From: Planoprotostelium fungivorum
Taxonomy: Eukaryota; Evosea; Variosea; Cavosteliida; Cavosteliaceae
Length of the DNA: 64,000 bases
Direction: 5' to 3'
Assembly (NCBI GenBank): GCA_003024175.1
Contig: MDYQ01000116.1
Coordinates: 1-64,000, forward strand
Part shown: in pieces, positions 22,518 to 36,136 of the stretch
How positions within the stretch are numbered: the stretch's first letter is position 1
How the letters are laid out: each line of letters begins with the position of its first letter
Translations under genes and position numbers: made by a program
The notes under the pieces: generated by a model
Database searches by the model: none
What the model saw: the letters and a program-made list of their open reading frames with translations, nothing else
Told to the model about the DNA's origin: nothing

Positions 22518-23877
22518 ATGGATCAACACACAGAACATCACACGATGAACAAGAGGAAGCTCACGACAACAACGAAGGAGGAGACTAAGAAGCTGAAGGT
22601 GACCTCCACCTGCTTCATCTGCGAAGAAGATTCTTCTCCTCTCCCCTGCGGTCACTCCGTCTGCTCCACGTGCCTCCTCCGTCACTGTAGAGTCAAAATG
22701 GAGAGCAGGTACACGAACATCAACTGCCCCGGCCTGCGTTGCCCCCACATCTTGGACCTTCTCACGGTAAAAGCTTCGTTCAACGTGAAGTCTCACCCGA
22801 GCAGCTATCCAACGTCTTTGGTGACCAGTGGAACTCGCAGCAGGAGAAGCTGAGCGAGATCTCCCTCTCACAGGATCCCTCCTTCCTCTTCTGCCCAACG
22901 CCCGACTGCGGCTACTGCGGTTTCACGACGCAGAGTGAAGGTTGCGTGGAGTGTTTGAGATGCAAAGGAAGCTTCTGTGTCTCTTGCAGAGAGAGATCAC
23001 ACGAGGGAAGGGGGTGCCACGAGGTGAAGGACAGAGAGTGAGTGTAGAGGAGGGAGAGGAGATTGAATGTGTCGCAGGTCGATGGAATACAAGAAGGGGA
23101 ACACGAAGGAGTGTCCGAAATGCAAGACGTCGATCGAGAAGAACGGAGGGTGCGTTCACATCACTTGTGGTAACTGTCAGACGCAATTCTGCTGGAACTG
23201 CCAGGGACTCTGGAAGGTGAGCTCATCTCGTCATCCATCACCCCACATCGTCATCACCTTCTCATGTCAACATCATCATCATCGATACTCAAGTGTATCT
23301 ACAGCACTCCCACCTATGTCCACTTCCGCCCCAGACGAGAGAAGAGATTCTCAGGGGCCTCGAAGAGAACCTGCGTACCTCACGAGAGTCTCTCACCCGC
23401 GCCGAAGCCGAGACCTCCACCGCCCTCACCCTCCTCGATCCATCTCGCGTGAATCTCCTCCTGCAACGCCAGAATGAACTCCAGCGACACATACAAAACA
23501 TCAAACAGAGGATACAGAAGATGACCTCACCACCACCGACACCCTTCCAGAGACAAGCCATGGCCGCATTAGACATGGCAAATCGAAGACAGAGGGGAGA
23601 CCCTTCCGTGCCCGAGATCATGAGGAGCAGCACGGAGGCGTTCAGGGCTTACCTCTCTGCCATTCAGAACATGAAGAAAGCCTTGACGGAGGGAACGTAT
23701 CAGAACGCTGATCTCGTGAGGATCTTGTCTACGGTGTCCACACCCAGACAGCAGTACCTCCTCTCCAATTTCGTTCCGGTTCATCTCGAGTTGAGAAGGG
23801 TGAGGGAGATGAGGTTGTGGGAGCTGATGAGAGACAGAACGAGAGGGGAACGGCAGAGTCGGCGAGAATCGAGATGA
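22518..23877 (+). CDS. RBR (RING-IBR-RING) E3 ubiquitin ligase
   Basis: RBR ligases receive ubiquitin from an E2 on a catalytic cysteine of RING2 before passing it to substrate. RING1 begins STCFICEEDSSPLPCGHSVC, followed by STCLLRHCRVKM. The IBR contains FLFCPTPDCGYCGFTTQ, CVECLRCKGSFCVSCRE and HEGRGCHE. RING2 reads KECPKCKTSIEKNGGCVHIT with CGNCQTQFCWNCQG; the Cys in NGGC is the expected catalytic residue. The C-terminal 190 residues are helical and charged (EEILRGLEENLRTSRESLTR) with no further zinc ligands recognised. Four or so short introns, one about 35 nt (donor GTAAAAGC near 22768). The start could be ATG 22518 or the ATG nine codons later. It resembles generic ARIADNE-like RBRs but lacks an obvious Ariadne name. 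Confidence 0.9.
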
Positions 23878-24185
23878 AAGGGAATCTGATGGTGCCCACA
23901 CCACTGCCAGAGATCTATCGATGAGAGCATGAGAAGAGAGTTTAAAAAGATGAGGATGAGGATGGACTCGAGGATGATGAGAGTGAAATAAAGGGGAAGA
24001 GAAGGAGACATCAGTGTGAACTGCATTATGATCGTTCGGACTGTCTACAAGTCACCTGATGACACAGTACTTTGCCATTTATTTCTGGTCAAGTGGTGCG
24101 ATGCAATAACGTGAAGATCTTCAACGGTATAACAAGCTATCAACAAAAGCTCTAAATTTCGTTCGATGACACTGTATTGAGATGA
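23878..24185. other. Convergent intergenic spacer
   Basis: The 308 bp separate the RBR ligase stop from the ferritin-like protein stop. AAATAAAGG at about 23988 is a plausible poly(A) signal for the RBR gene. Nothing else is seen. Confidence 0.4.
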
Positions 24186-25874
24186 TTACATAACCAGAGC
24201 GGAAAAGGCGGCAACGATCATGGACAGGGCAATGAAAGAGGCAGATCCAGAGGTACCGTTGTTGGTGCCTGTGGCAGTTCCTCCGTTGTTGGTGTTGGCG
24301 TTTGTGCCGGTGGCAGTGTTAGCGTTGGTTCCAGTGACGGTTCCGGTAGCTCCACCGTTGTTGGTGTTAGCGTTGGTTCCAGTGACGGTTCCGGTAGCTC
24401 CACCGTTGTTGGTGTTGGCGTTGGTGCCGGTGGCAGTGTTGAAGGGAGCTCCAGCGTTGTTGTTGGCATCGTTGAAAATGTTGACACGGGTGTTGCCGGG
24501 GAGGGTGACACCGGTGAGGCAAGAGGGTGCCAGAAGGGGACCGACAATGTTAACAACGGCGGTAGTGTTCAAGGCATCGGGGGCATCATAGGCGGCATCA
24601 AAAGCCTTGACGGTGGTACCGTTACCGACGTTGAGGGCACTGGTGGGCTGGAAGAGCTGAGCCAAGAAGGCAGTGTGCTCGGCCTCGACGGTGTGGATGG
24701 AAGCGGCAGTCTGAGCGAAAGAGGGGACGGTGATCTTGTCGACGGCACCGTTGTAAGCCTTGACTCCAGTGCTCTCCAGGGTGTAGGCAACCTGGAGGAA
24801 GGTGGTGAAGGAAACGTTGGAGGGAGTGGCCAAGGCGGGGTTCAGGGCGGTCCAGTTGTACGAGCAAGCGGAGGCAACAGAGAAAGTGGCACCAGGGGCC
24901 TGAGACAGAGCGGCCAGGGCACCAGAGAGGGTGTTGACGTGGATGATCTCGTGTTCACCGATCATCCCGATGACGGAGCTGAACAGATTTGCCAGAGTGG
25001 TGTTGAGACCGGGGTAGTCAGCCAGGATGGCAGCGGGGGTGAAAGACTGGTTGAAGGTCTGGTAGAAGTTGGACTCCAGGCGCTCCAGAACAAGAGCGTA
25101 GTTGAGAACGGAGGCATCAGAGTTCAGGATGGTGGCGTTGCCGTTGATGTACTGCGATCCGTCGAACTGAGGGTTGTAGAAGTTGGCCACGGGCTGGCTG
25201 GGGAAGCGGTAAGAGGAAGCGGGTTGCCACTGGTACGAGGCAAAGGTGGTGGAGGACACCGTGATGCTTCCGTTGTAGGTGGTGCTCAGAGTGACGGGTG
25301 TGCAAGAGGCAAAGAAGGGAGTGACGGCGGCGGTCACCTTCTGGAAGCTGGCAGGGTTGGTCTGGTTTCCATCGGGGAAGACGTTCTGACCGAGGAGGTA
25401 GTTGATGAAAGCGGTGTGTCTGGCCTCTACGGAGGCGATACCGGCAGCGGTGTTCAGGAGATCCTTGTTGGTCAGACCGATGGCGGCACCGACGTAAGCC
25501 TCAGTTCCGAGACCCTCGATGGTGGCCAGGAGGGACACGAAAGAACGGGCATCGGTGAAAGTGAAAGTGTAGTTGCAGGGGGTAACAGCGGGCCAGCCTC
25601 TGGCGCCGAGAACGCTGGTGAGGGTCCTGGCGTGGTCTGCCTCCTGAGCGGCAATGACGGAGATGGCAGCGCGAACACCCTGGGGGAATCCAGAGGCGTT
25701 GAAGGCAGATTCGTTCAGGGCGTTCAGACCTTGTTGGTAGTAAGCGGCCTCGAGGTTCTCGAGGGTGAGGGCGTAGTTCAGAACGTTGTTATCGTTGATG
25801 AAAGAGGCCAGAGACTGCTGCTGACCAGCGACCATGGAGGCCATGATGATGGCGATAAAGATGGCGACCTTCAT
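24186..25874 (-). CDS. Secreted double ferritin-like protein with Asn/Thr/Gly repeats and GPI-anchor-type tail
   Basis: A single exon of about 562 codons. The start was chosen at 25874 because it gives a clean signal peptide (MKVAIFIAIIMASMVAG); the frame stays open further upstream. Two homologous ferritin-like four-helix domains follow, of the Rds1/PF13668 type: NYALTLENLEAAYYQQGLN with EADHARTLTSVLGA and EARHTAFINYLLG, then NYALVLERLESNFYQ with GEHEIIHVNTLSGAL and EAEHTAFLAQLF. The E...ExxH patterns are potential metal ligands. A low-complexity stalk of Asn/Thr/Gly repeats then leads to a hydrophobic C-terminus (FIALSMIVAAFSALVM) of the kind replaced by a GPI anchor. It is probably a stress- or development-related cell-surface protein; no enzymatic role can be read. 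Lack of introns in such an intron-rich window is notable. Confidence 0.85.
   Translation of the reverse strand: MKVAIFIAIIMASMVAGQQQSLASFINDNNVLNYALTLENLEAAYYQQGLNALNESAFNASGFPQGVRAAISVIAAQEADHARTLTSVLGARGWPAVTPCNYTFTFTDARSFVSLLATIEGLGTEAYVGAAIGLTNKDLLNTAAGIASVEARHTAFINYLLGQNVFPDGNQTNPASFQKVTAAVTPFFASCTPVTLSTTYNGSITVSSTTFASYQWQPASSYRFPSQPVANFYNPQFDGSQYINGNATILNSDASVLNYALVLERLESNFYQTFNQSFTPAAILADYPGLNTTLANLFSSVIGMIGEHEIIHVNTLSGALAALSQAPGATFSVASACSYNWTALNPALATPSNVSFTTFLQVAYTLESTGVKAYNGAVDKITVPSFAQTAASIHTVEAEHTAFLAQLFQPTSALNVGNGTTVKAFDAAYDAPDALNTTAVVNIVGPLLAPSCLTGVTLPGNTRVNIFNDANNNAGAPFNTATGTNANTNNGGATGTVTGTNANTNNGGATGTVTGTNANTATGTNANTNNGGTATGTNNGTSGSASFIALSMIVAAFSALVM
24322..24417 (-). repeat. 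Tandem 48-bp coding repeat
   Basis: Two almost identical 48-bp units (24322-24369 and 24370-24417) encode the 16-residue block NTNNGGATGTVTGTNA. Partial copies lie on either side. The near identity at nucleotide level suggests recent duplication, so copy number may vary between strains. Confidence 0.85.
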
Positions 25875-26374
25875 GTTGTGTGTGTGTTGTCGATCCCCTG
25901 TTGGTGAAAGAATGATTTTTTTGACCGCCAAAACATGAGGGCCAACCGCTGCTGTCGTCATACCTTTGAAAAGGTATTTTCAGTCAGTTTTCCAATCTCA
26001 CATGATTTTGATCTGTTTTTCTGCCAAACGGATTGCCGATGTTACGACAGGTTGGCAGGTTCACTTGACGACCACACCTTCCACGCCTCCATCCACCACC
26101 TTCGGCATCCCTCTAGGCAACCTCTCTGTCTCTCTTCTCCCTCTTCTACCTTCTTCTCCTTCGAAATATTTTCGTCGAGATAAGAGAATCGTCTCGGGTG
26201 TTCTTCTTGCCAAACCGAAAGTCCCCTCGTTCATCTGCAGTAGTGCCCCATCGATTTAAAATAGAATCTCGTGAGACCTGCGTGACAGCCATCTCCGTTT
26301 TTGAGCAAAAGGCGGGCGTGTGTGTCTGTGTGGTATGTATCGTCAACGATTTTCTTGGGCTCTATGGTGCTTCT
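25875..26374. other. Intergenic region upstream of the ferritin-like gene
   Basis: The 500 bp hold the promoter of the ferritin-like gene and the 3' flank of FIBP. An AAATATTTTCG stretch near 26165 and a GT-rich stretch near 26320 are the only compositional features. No gene seen. Confidence 0.35.
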
Positions 26375-28287
26375 TTATTTAGACAACTTTTCTAAGACGT
26401 TCGTGCTCCCCTGTTGCCTCCGAATCGTCTCTGGTGCCGTGGAAGCAGTGGAGGAGAGACCTTGGGAGGAACTCATGTTCTGAGACTGGGTCGACCCTGG
26501 AGGCATGTCAATGTCTTTTCGGATGCGAAGGGCCGAAAGTCTTCACCTGCGACGGCGGCTTGTTGCGCACTATAGAAGTGGAGGACGAGTTCCATCAGGG
26601 CAGAGACGAATTTCGGCCACGTGGAGAGGAACCTCTGCTTGTGTCGAGTCTGTATCGTCAACCGATGGAGGATGGCTTCGAATGGCTGTCCTGAGAGAGA
26701 AGAGAAGAACCTCGTGATGTCCTTCTCGATCATTCCCATCTTGATGAGGGCGTCCGTCACCTTTTCCTCAATGTCCTCAAAGATGTCCTCAAACTCTTTC
26801 GACTGTTTCGTATTAGAAGGTGAAGGAAGACACGTGATGTAAAGTGATGTGATTGACATCCATCGATTCCACCTTGAGCATGCCGGCACCAATGTTGAGG
26901 AGGACTTTGGCGATGACGACGAATCGGTCGGCCAATTTACTCAGTTTCCATTCTTCGACTTGATCTCTCCTCATACTCTCCATCACCAACCCTTTGAAGG
27001 ATTCCAGGTGATTCTTGTCACCCAACAGATAAGTTCTCAAATCCCTGTCCATCATCAATTCAACAGGCACCATCGTCATCTTGTTCGTGATGTTCAATAG
27101 TATGTATCTTCACCTGAGATCCTCTTTGAAGGTGAGATCGATCTCCAACTGAGAGCCTTCTTTCGTCCACCGGTTCATCATGACCGAGGCAAAGAACTCT
27201 AAATCTCTCGCTTGTAAGAACCTCAGCCTCTTGTCATCTGTCTCGATCTGGTGGTAACACAAGAAGACGTTCCTCGCGTAGCGCCTGTCTCATTTAATGT
27301 CCATCTACAACGTTGTAGACTCACTCGGCCAGTCGTGGAGGCAGGAGGAAGGTCTTCTGTATGGCTTCGCCCAACTTGCCTTCTATCTTCCCCTCCCTCT
27401 TCTTCTCGGTGATGACAGTGTAGATCCTCTTTAGATTGTCAAACTGTCGGCGGGCAACGGTGAGGGGAATCCTCAGTCTCTCGCAGGCTTCGTCGAGACT
27501 GCTTCGGTTTCGATTCTTTAATTTTCGGCCGGCGAGGCCTCTGATGATGTCGTTGCTGATGGCGTAATATCTGATGAAATGTTCACATGAGAGGGATGTG
27601 ATGTGGGAGGAACATCACCTCTTGACGAGTTCTTTGAAGACAGGCTCTTCGATGACGATGAGTGATTGGGAGTCCAAAAGGTCGGGATGTTGCAAGTATC
27701 TCTCGACCAATTCAAAGTTTCGAAACTGATCGTACGTCTCTCGAGTGATGGAGTCTGTTGAGACGTGAATTTGGATCTACACAATCATGTCTTCTCACTC
27801 GAGATGACGTTGACGTCAAAGGTTGTATTGTTGAAGGCGGCTCGTCTCTGTGTCGCCGCTTGCTTGGCTGATATGATTCAGTTGAATCATTCAAGGAGGA
27901 TGCACAAATCAGTGGTGCATCATTCGATACATCACCTGTATTTCCTGCGAGCCAACTTTCGAACAACCATTGATCGATGAGGATGGGACTCGTGACGAAC
28001 ACATCCAACTTCAATTTTTCCTTTTTCCACTGTGTGATCTTCAACTTCGTGCGGTAGTAGATCCATCTGAAATGAATGAATGGAAGATATCTCACCTGTT
28101 GATTTGCATACGATGAGGCTTTCCAACTATCCTCTAAATCGTTTGATATCCTCCTCATATCTTCCTTTACTTTCGATTCATTCTTTGATTGCATGTGATA
28201 TTGTTGCTGTATATCGGGACGTCTTGGAGACGCAGCCACGTTGGTCGCATCGTCTTTATCGGCGCTCCTCGAGAGTTCCATGATCAT
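26375..28287 (-). CDS. FIBP: FIBP homologue (acidic FGF intracellular-binding protein family)
   Basis: FIBP is a conserved intracellular protein of poorly understood function. Human-like blocks occur in order: LDVFVTSPILIDQWLFESWL (human [20 protein letters not shown]), FELVERYLQHPDLL, RYYAISNDIIRGLAGRKL, LRIPLTVARRQFDNLKRIYT (human KSCRRQFDNFKRVFKV), KTFLLPPRLAERYA, FFASVMMNRWT, YLLGDKNHLESFKGLVMES, KLADRFVVIAKVLLNIG and FSSLSGQPFEAILHRLTIQT. The first ATG region (28287) gives an extended N-terminus, and the first intron is not settled, so the true start may be nearer the LDVFVT block. The C-terminus, after a last intron, is Ser/Thr/Gln-rich and ends VLEKLSK. The TAA lies inside AATAAA. Its promoter is shared with epsilon-tubulin (132 bp). 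Confidence 0.88.
27303..27320 (-). repeat. Intronic near-palindrome of the TCTACAACG family in FIBP
   Basis: ATCTACAACGTTGTAGAC on the plus strand, within the FIBP intron that separates the exons encoding LLPPRLAE and RYARNVFLC. The donor GTGAGT directly abuts the palindrome on the minus strand. Confidence 0.8.
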
Positions 28288-28419
28288 TTGCTCCTTCTAA
28301 TAATATAGATACAGTAGAGAGTTGTTCAATTGGAATTTACTCGTTCAGAGCTGATGCATTGAGGGCGATGTCGATCGAAAAATGCGGATAATTTACAATT
28401 CAATTTCGACGGTTATCAG

Positions 28420-29950
28420 ATGGTGCATGAGCTGATCACCATCCAGGTTGGGCAGTGTGGAAACCAAGTAATCATTGAAGCTTTCAATCAGTCGAAGCTA
28501 ATATAATTCACAGATCGGCTGGAAGTTTTGGGAAACAGCATTGAAAGAACACGCGTCTTACAATAAGGGAGGAGTCTTCGATGAATCCCTCAGTACCTTC
28601 TTTCGGAATGTAGACACGAGATACACAGATCCACAAGAGATACCAGTGGGAGACGGAAGAGGAGCCATTCGAGGCCTCAAAGCAAGAGCCATCTTGGTGG
28701 ACATGGAAGAGGGAGTCACCAACAAGATCTTTCAGGACAAGACCATGAGAGACCTCTTCGACTCCCAGCAGCTGCTCACCGATCGATCCGGCTCAGGGAA
28801 CAACTGGGCTCACGGCCACGAAGGCTACGGGCCTCAATATCGAGAGGAACTCATCGAGAAGATTAGACGGCCAGTGGAATTCTGTGACTCACTGCAGTCA
28901 TTCCTGATGCTGTTCTCTCTCGGTGGAGGGACAGGATCAGGAGTGGGGACCTACATCTTAGAGCTCCTCGCCGACCACTTTCCAGAGGCCTACCGTTTCG
29001 CATCTGTGGTGGTGCCTTCAGACAATGACGACGTGATCACATCTCCCTACAACTCGGTTCTTGCCCTGAACAAGCTCTCCCAATTCGCTGACTGCGTTTT
29101 GCCCATCGATAATCAGTCACTGATCGACATCTCCAACCGGATCGGCACCCCAACTTCTGATGGAAAGCTTCCCTTTGACACAATGAACGGGATCGCTGCC
29201 AATGTTCTCCTACAACTGACGAGCTCCATGCGGTTTGGAGGTTCTCTCAACATTGATCTCAACGTGAGGAGTGGACGATGTGATCGGAGTTGATGAGCAC
29301 GATAGGAGATCACCATGAATCTGGTACCGTTTCCCAAATTACACTACCTACTGTCTAGTCTGACTCCCCTCTATTCTCTTGGAAATAACAACATCCAACC
29401 CAGAACGTGTGATGACTCTCCCACTGCGCGATCTCACATTCCCAGATTAGACCAGATGTTCACAGACGCATTTGCCAAAGAATATCAGATCATACGTAGT
29501 GGTGAGTTCACCGCCATCCCTCCAAATTCTCACACTAGAATAGACCCACGTCGTGACACTTACCTGGCCTGCGCTCTGATGGTCAGAGGGGGAGGCATCG
29601 AGATGTCAGACATCAGGAGGAACATCGAGCGGATGAGACCTTCTCTCTCCTTTGTCAATTGGAACGAAGAAGGATGGAAGGTGGGACACTGTCTGGCACC
29701 TCCTTTGGGTCAAAAGAACTCGCTACTCTGTCTGTCGAACAACTGCTGCATCAAGAACGTCTTCAAAGAGATGCACGGAAGGTTCATGAAATTGTACAGC
29801 CGTAAGGCTCACATCCATCATTACACGGATTACATGGACATGTCCATGTTCGAAGAGGGACTAGAGAATGTCGTGGACCTGATGAGAGAATACCAATCGT
29901 TCGACAAATACAATCCATCTCAGAAGCCACGGCGTATACCCGTAGGCTAG
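28420..29950 (+). CDS. TUBE1: Epsilon-tubulin
   Basis: Epsilon-tubulin is needed for triplet microtubules and maturation of centrioles and basal bodies. The start MVHELITIQVGQCGNQ is at 28420, followed by a short intron and IGWKFWETALKEHASYNKGG. Epsilon-specific blocks: FFRNVDTRYTDP, GLKARAILVDMEEGVTNKIF, GSGNNWAHGHEGYGP, the GTP-loop GGGTGSGVGTYILELL, PSDNDDVITSPYNSVLALNK, ADCVLPIDNQSL, MNLVPFPKLHYLLSSLTPLY, ACALMVRGGGIEMSDIRRNI and KAHIHHYTDY. These match human TUBE1 far better than gamma- or delta-tubulin (for example the FFRNVDTR and VLPIDNQSL blocks). It looks intact, with about four short introns, and ends at TAG 29948-29950. It sits head to head with FIBP. Confidence 0.95.
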
Positions 29951-30161
29951 TGTGTCTGTACTTTGCAATATTGGATTTAAACTTATCTCCGCCAACCGAA
30001 GGGGTTGTTGGTTGTAGAAATTGGAACGCTAAGGACGGCATCGCTTTCATCATTGGATCGGTCCTTGATAGTCTTGTCAGGTGAGAGCCAGCCGCTCTTT
30101 GTGGAGATCTGAATAGATTAGTTTGTATTGACTCGACTTTTTCTGGCAAATCAATCGAGCC

Positions 30162-33062
<2,901 letters not shown>

Positions 33063-33132
33063 AAATGATCACAGAGACTTTTACATCATGTGGGAGTGAT
33101 GAGATGATCAGTCATTCATCGTCTGTGCTGTA

Positions 33133-33975
33133 TCACAGAGACGATTTATTTTGCACCGTAAATTGTTTCGTCTCGGGGTCGAATAAGGTACTGTTCAGTT
33201 CAGATCGTGTCATGTTGCATCGACTCACCACACGAGCTGGCAATTTTTCAAATCGAAACCAACGACCTGGCAGATGAAATCGCAGTGACCCACGACTACG
33301 ACACATCTCTCCTTCCTCTTCGCCATCCACAGTCGAAAATCCTCCACTCTGGACAGAAACATCTGAAGATAATGAATGGAGTGTTGATGGTGACATCACC
33401 TCACATCATGTGGCTCTTGGAATGGTTTCGCTATAAATCTCTCCTTCGATGCATTTGGGTCTGTCTCTTCTGGTGGACCGTTCGTGTACCACCAAATATT
33501 CTGAAGGTGATCGAATGAAACGGACGGAAACTTGTTTGTCAGTTCTGAGGGCGTCGAACCGAGGTCGTCACTGAAAGGATGAGTGGAAGGAACTTCATCG
33601 TGAGACATCACCAGCCAGTGACCCTCTCACGGATGTCTGGGAGAATGATGAGAGGTGTGAAGGCGATGCGCTTGTCGAATGCAATGAATGTCGTCTGAAT
33701 GGCACGACTGAGTGGGGAACAGACAATGAGGTCGATGTCTGAGGATTGTTAACTCAGAGATCTCTACAATGGGACACACCAGGCAATGATTCGACCTGCT
33801 GTGATAATTCTGTGGCTTGTCTCTTGCCAAGGTCCGTCAACTCTGCATCAGGAATCATCGGGTCTGTGTGACGAACATTAGGCTACACGAAGAAAGGATT
33901 CGATATACCGTATCCCTTCAACGCGGCGGCATTATAGAAGCTCTGTCCGTGTCGGATGAAATACACCCTCTTCAT
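33133..33975 (-). CDS. Histidine phosphatase (phosphoglycerate-mutase superfamily)
   Basis: The start MKRVYFIRHGQSFYNAAALK is at 33975, with the RHG catalytic motif in the first strand. Further blocks: DPMIPDAELTDLGKRQATEL, SDIDLIVCSPLSRAIQTTFI, PLIILPDIRE, and near the C-terminus RKERCVVVVGHCDFICQVVG, whose GH carries the second catalytic His. The order (RHG, E, PLxRAxQT, GH) is that of small cytosolic branch-2 histidine phosphatases, related to plant and fungal PGM-like proteins of unknown substrate. Three or four short introns. The C-terminal exon is called to a TGA at 33133. An alternative splice choice would end about 15 nt earlier, at a TAA inside AATAAA. It is convergent with PTEN-DUF547. 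Confidence 0.8.
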
Positions 33976-34047
33976 GATCGACTGTGCGGCGTCGATTTAT
34001 TTCTCAATTTGTTGCAATTTCACCCTCTTGGCAGACCGTTTTATTCA

Positions 34048-35402
34048 TTACAAAAAGTAATCAGGTGCAGGTTGCTTGGCAGGCACTCCTCTAGCATCCT
34101 GTTCCCTTCAGATATCATCCTCCTCTTCTCTCACCTGTGGTGCGGCCTCGAATATCTTAAAGTTTTTGTTGAGGTGCTCGTCCAGTTCCAAGATGGCGGC
34201 GACGTTTCCACAGCGGTAGCAGTAGTTGGGTGCACTCCACACCGTTGCGAGAGTCTCGTTGAACATCAATTTGTATCCTGAAGACGTCAATCTCGCATGA
34301 TGTCCGTGAGCCTACCTTCCATCACCAACTGATGGGCCCTGCAGATGAGCTCCAGCTTGTTCTGCGTGTTGAACTGTGGGCGTCAGATTCTGTTGTCTCT
34401 ATGTTTTCCACTGCTCACCATGTTCACCACATCACCACCAAACAGATAGCCAGCTCCTCTTGGACTGAGACCCCAGCCGTCGATCTCTGTACCCTGTCAC
34501 CTCTTGACATCATCATCATCTCACCATCAGGATCAGACCACAGAAGGTCACACATGGCACCATCATGAGGCACTTCCTGCTTTCTATCGATCGCTCGAAT
34601 CTGTGATACGTCATCATGTGATGTCTTCATCTCAGCCGCACCTGATCGAGCGTGTTGATATTGGGTGAGAGTCCTCCGTGAACGCAGAAGATCTTCTCAT
34701 CGATGAGTGCGGACAGACTGAGGTAATCGAATATCTCTGTACAATATCTGTACAATTCATTAGACAATGGAGGTGGAGGAGATGGATGTCACCTCCAAAC
34801 ATTGACGGAACCGTATTTTCGTAGGCATTCATCGTAGAAACCGTATACTTGTGTGATCTGTCTGCTCTCGTGGTTGCCTCTGATCAATGTGATGCGATCG
34901 GGGTAACGAACCTGTGGACGTTCCATCATTCACGAATAGAAAGGTGATATGAGATGACGGTGATACCTTCAGGGCCAAAAGAAGGAGAAATGTCTCGACG
35001 CTGTAAAAGCCACGGTCGACGAAGTCACCCAGAAAAAGGTAGTTTGTGTCTGGGCACTCTCCTCCCACTTTGAACAACTCCTTCAAATCGTAAAACTGGC
35101 CATGGATATCTCCGCAGATCTGTCCTATCGTTAGAGGTCTTGAAAAGCACGAATGAGAGTCGAAGAGACGAAGTTTTTTCAAGGAATCAAACATTTGGAT
35201 TCCATTCCATCGATGGGTGACTTTGAATCAGAAAGAGAACGATAAAATTATAACCTACCGTGACTGGGGAGTCTACACGTTGGACATTACTCTCTTCTAT
35301 CAAGATCTCTCTCGCTTTCGTGCATAAAGCTTTGACCTCTGCCTCCGTAATAGTCTGACACTGACGTAATTGTTCTATCTGACGGTCCAAGTCTGAAGAC
35401 AT
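34048..35402 (-). CDS. PPP4C: Protein phosphatase 4 catalytic subunit
   Basis: A PP2A-group Ser/Thr phosphatase. The start [16 protein letters not shown] is at 35402, and [20 protein letters not shown] matches human PP4 almost residue for residue. Catalytic metal motifs: [76 protein letters not shown] and [20 protein letters not shown] with [20 protein letters not shown]. The C-terminus FKIFEAAPQ, then (after an intron) [16 protein letters not shown], ends in the YFL carboxymethylation motif and resembles PP4 ([21 protein letters not shown]-type) rather than PP2A or PP6. About nine exons. The TAA (34048-34050) is followed after 2 nt by AATAAA. Confidence 0.95.
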
Positions 35403-35826
35403 GCTTCTCTGTGTCGAAGAAGTCGAGATGATCGTGTGATGAGGTCGCCTCTCTCAACGTGACGAAAGTTCAATGAAAATTATCGCTCCTTGACTTGGAG
35501 CGTTGTAGAGTACTTCCATCGTCAACACGCCCCAGCATCACGAGACGGCAACAGACGAGCTACGAGGATATAATCCAATTGTTAGCGCCTTAACAAAGAT
35601 GAGGAGCCGATGATAGTTGCAATCTTCCACATTTATTACATTCTGATCTCGACGGATTACCATCGTCTTAGATGTGATTGGATGGGTGTCTTCTACCTCA
35701 TTTTGTGCAAATAACATCGTCAGTAATGTCCCTGTATCAATTTACGTGAACGTCAATATACCGTATGCTGATCTTAACACTAGCTTGACGTTGAACAATC
35801 GTATTTCAATTGAGGAGGAATCCCCC

Positions 35827-36069
35827 ATGAATGGTAATGATGACGAACCAGGTGATGAAGGTGAGGGTGAAGGAAGCCTCTTGAATAAAGAACAGCTTCG
35901 ATCGATGTTTCATTTGTCAATCCGTCAGGCCGTTTGTCTGTCGACATTGCGAGATGCTTTTAAGAGCTCTGAATTGGCATGCTTCATCGATTTAGTTGGG
36001 GCGATGAACAACGGCGGCTACGTTGAGACATGCGACAGCCGGATCTTGTGTCAAAAAGAAATGTTATAA
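35827..36069 (+). CDS. Possible small acidic protein (80 codons), tentative
   Basis: ATG 35827 opens MNGNDDEPGDEGEGEGSLLN, then KEQLRSMFHLSIRQAVCLST and a Gly/Asn stretch, to TAA 36067-36069. The frame is also open upstream to 35674 without an ATG. Codon choice (CTT, CGT, TTG, TTA) differs from neighbouring genes. No family was recognised. It may be a real short gene or a chance ORF in the 730-bp gap between PP4 and the PA14 receptor. Confidence 0.25.
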   Translation: MNGNDDEPGDEGEGEGSLLNKEQLRSMFHLSIRQAVCLSTLRDAFKSSELACFIDLVGAMNNGGYVETCDSRILCQKEML

Positions 36070-36136
36070 ATCCGACAGGGGACAAACATTGTGTCTCAAA
36101 GTTGTTTCATTCGCACCATTTTCCACGGGAGCTGCA

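Noticed and set aside
29986-30161. Small minus-strand gene ending TTNNPFGWRR between epsilon-tubulin and PTEN
   Set aside because: The composition looks protein-like, but no in-frame start with a convincing splice join was found in the 211-bp gap, and it would overlap the PTEN promoter.
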